Source: Cyclobacteriaceae bacterium
Lineage (GTDB): Bacteria; Bacteroidota; Bacteroidia; Cytophagales; Cyclobacteriaceae
Length of the DNA: 6,331 nucleotides
Direction: 5' to 3'
Assembly: GCA_028279155.1 (NCBI GenBank)
Contig: JANQST010000131.1
Coordinates: 1 to 6,331, forward strand
The stretch's first letter is position 1. Each line of letters starts with the position of its first letter. Below the pieces are notes generated by a model. That model did no database searches. It was not told where the DNA came from and saw only the letters and a list, made by a program, of their open reading frames with translations. Positions 5,509 to 6,331 of this stretch are shown piece after piece. A program made the position numbers and the translations under genes.

Positions 5509-6204
5509 TTATCTTGTGGAAAGATTGTCATATATCAAGTCATATATCAAGTCATACATCACATCCACCCAGTCCTTGTACATTTTACCTGAAGGATGTA
5601 AGCCATCTTTTGCTATTAAAGAGGTATCATTTTTGGCATTTTTTGAGTCTGGAGTGATGTCTATGAAACTTGCATTTTTAGAAGCAGTAATTCTTTCAGC
5701 AATTGAATTATAGTTGTCCAATTCTGATGCTATTTTTGATTCGTCCAGTCCTTTATCTTTTGAAAATGGTGTAACCCCATAATCTGGAACAGAAATCACA
5801 AATACATTTTCTGCAATACCAGCTGCATACCTGATTGAATTGTTCAGCAATTCTTCGAATTCTTTCTCGTATTGTTCTATTGGATAGCTGCGATACTGAT
5901 TATTCACCCCTATCAATAAGGTTACAAGGTCGTAAGTTCTTCTTATGCCTGACTTTTCAATACCTTGAATCAATTCATCTGTTGTCCACCCAGTAGTTGC
6001 TATTATCCGTGGATCTTCAATTGGTATTTCAGCTTTTCTGAGTCGTTCAACCAATTGTGAGGGCCATCTTTCATACTCGTTTACAGCTTCACCTATAGTA
6101 TAGGAGTCGCCAAGAGCCAAAAAAGATAGTGGTTCATTTTCCATAGTTTCTGGTTTTTCTGAGGTGAGAATCAAAAATAGAAGTATATTGATAAAAAATT
6201 TCAT
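5509..6204 (-). CDS. SGNH/GDSL-type hydrolase, probably exported
   Basis: A 231-residue serine esterase/lipase of the SGNH fold that cleaves ester bonds in lipids, acyl chains or acetylated glycans; substrate unknown. Blocks visible in order: block I LALGDSYTIG (nucleophile S34), block II glycine G72 in TTGWTTDEL, block III GVNNQYR (oxyanion N101, in place of GxND), and block V DGLHP (D200, H203). All catalytic residues are present. The N-terminus MKFFINILLFLILTSE is a plausible signal peptide without a lipobox cysteine. An internal ATG at 6144 (residue 21, just before the conserved fold) could instead give a cytoplasmic form; neither start has a Shine-Dalgarno sequence. The C-terminus after KMYKDWVDVMY is extended by YDLI repeats from a 12-bp tandem repeat. 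It is separated from the downstream lipoprotein gene by 94 bp and divergent from the plus-strand gene. Family call is very secure. Confidence 0.94.
   Translation of the reverse strand: MKFFINILLFLILTSEKPETMENEPLSFLALGDSYTIGEAVNEYERWPSQLVERLRKAEIPIEDPRIIATTGWTTDELIQGIEKSGIRRTYDLVTLLIGVNNQYRSYPIEQYEKEFEELLNNSIRYAAGIAENVFVISVPDYGVTPFSKDKGLDESKIASELDNYNSIAERITASKNASFIDITPDSKNAKNDTSLIAKDGLHPSGKMYKDWVDVMYDLIYDLIYDNLSTR
5527..5561. repeat. 12-bp tandem repeat at the 3' end of the SGNH gene
   Basis: GTCATATATCAA is present twice exactly (5527-5538, 5539-5550) and a third time over 11 bp with one mismatch (5551-5561). As the unit is a multiple of three it stays in frame, encoding DLIY-DLIY-DVMY read from the minus strand. 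It probably grew by replication slippage near the stop codon, outside the catalytic core. Confidence 0.9.
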
Positions 6205-6225
6205 TAAAAGAAGATAAATGCATGT

Positions 6226-6240
6226 CCAATTTGAAATTGG
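6226..6240. promoter_or_regulatory. 15-bp perfect palindrome in the divergent spacer
   Basis: CCAATTT-G-AAATTGG has 7-bp arms around one base, lying 22 bp upstream of the SGNH ATG and 30 bp upstream of the plus-strand ATG. The size and symmetry fit a dimeric regulator's operator serving both genes, and it covers the TTTG element of the candidate plus-strand promoter. The regulator is unknown; the sequence does not resemble the S24-repressor arm. Confidence 0.4.
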
Positions 6241-6260
6241 TCATTCGTCAGGTAATTAAA
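6230..6260 (+). promoter_or_regulatory. Candidate promoter of the plus-strand gene
   Basis: TTTG (6230-6233) is followed after 19 bases by TAATTAAA (6253-6260). Spacing fits the Bacteroidota TTTG-N19-TAnnTTTG arrangement, but the second element matches only TAnnT of the consensus. Transcription would begin a few bases before the ATG at 6271, implying a very short leader. Confidence 0.3.
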
Positions 6261-6270
6261 TGACATAAAG

Positions 6271-6331
6271 ATGAAACGACTACTACTATCTATTATCGGC
6301 ATTGCCTTGATTGGAGGCCTGGCAATTGCTC
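6271..6331 (+). CDS. N-terminus of an exported or membrane protein, cut by the right edge
   Basis: Only 20 codons are visible: M-K-R, then a continuous hydrophobic stretch LLLSIIGIALIGGLAIA. This is a typical signal-peptide or signal-anchor start with a positive n-region. No cleavage site or lipobox can be judged before the window ends, so the product is unknown. No Shine-Dalgarno sequence precedes the ATG (CATAAAG). It is transcribed away from the SGNH hydrolase gene and shares a 66-bp spacer with it, which holds a palindrome and a candidate promoter. Reality as a gene is likely but rests on the signal-like N-terminus and context alone. Confidence 0.6.
   Translation, partial: MKRLLLSIIGIALIGGLAIA

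Overview
The window looks like chromosomal DNA of a Bacteroidota bacterium, probably of the Cytophagales type. Reasons: moderate-to-low GC with AT-rich spacers; almost no Shine-Dalgarno sequences before starts; TTTG and TAnnTTTG-like promoter words typical of the phylum; two short lipoprotein signal peptides; and a C-terminally complete ThrS of bacterial type in an ordinary housekeeping setting. This placement is inferred from style, not from a database match.

Layout: seven genes read on the minus strand and one partial gene reads on the plus strand at the right edge. In minus-strand transcription order (right to left) they are: an SGNH/GDSL hydrolase (5509-6204); an unrecognised DSL-repeat lipoprotein (4584-5414); a family 2 glycosyltransferase overlapping its end by 20 bp (3590-4603); a 95-residue unknown protein (3241-3528) overlapping by one base an XRE-type repressor with an S24/LexA-like self-cleavage domain (2471-3241); and a TPR lipoprotein (1307-2380) overlapping by 8 bp the start of threonyl-tRNA synthetase, thrS (1-1314, running off the left edge). 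The plus-strand gene (6271-6331) shows only a hydrophobic N-terminus and is divergent from the SGNH gene.

Functional groups: (1) TPR lipoprotein plus thrS, a translationally coupled pair leaving no leader for thrS control. (2) The small-protein/S24-repressor pair, whose only promoter region carries a perfect 9-bp inverted repeat flanking TTTG and TATAAT elements. This is a plausible autoregulatory operator and the most interesting feature in the window. (3) A cell-envelope pair, DSL lipoprotein plus glycosyltransferase, the latter with an extra C-terminal nucleotide-binding-like domain and short ATTC repeats. (4) The SGNH hydrolase, ending in a 12-bp tandem repeat, with a 15-bp perfect palindrome in the divergent spacer upstream.

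No gene-free stretch exceeds 90 bp. I see no rRNA, tRNA, CRISPR array, insertion sequence or attachment site. I do not see a clear multi-gene defence or mobile system. The best candidate for something undescribed is the two-gene S24 regulator cassette with its operator.
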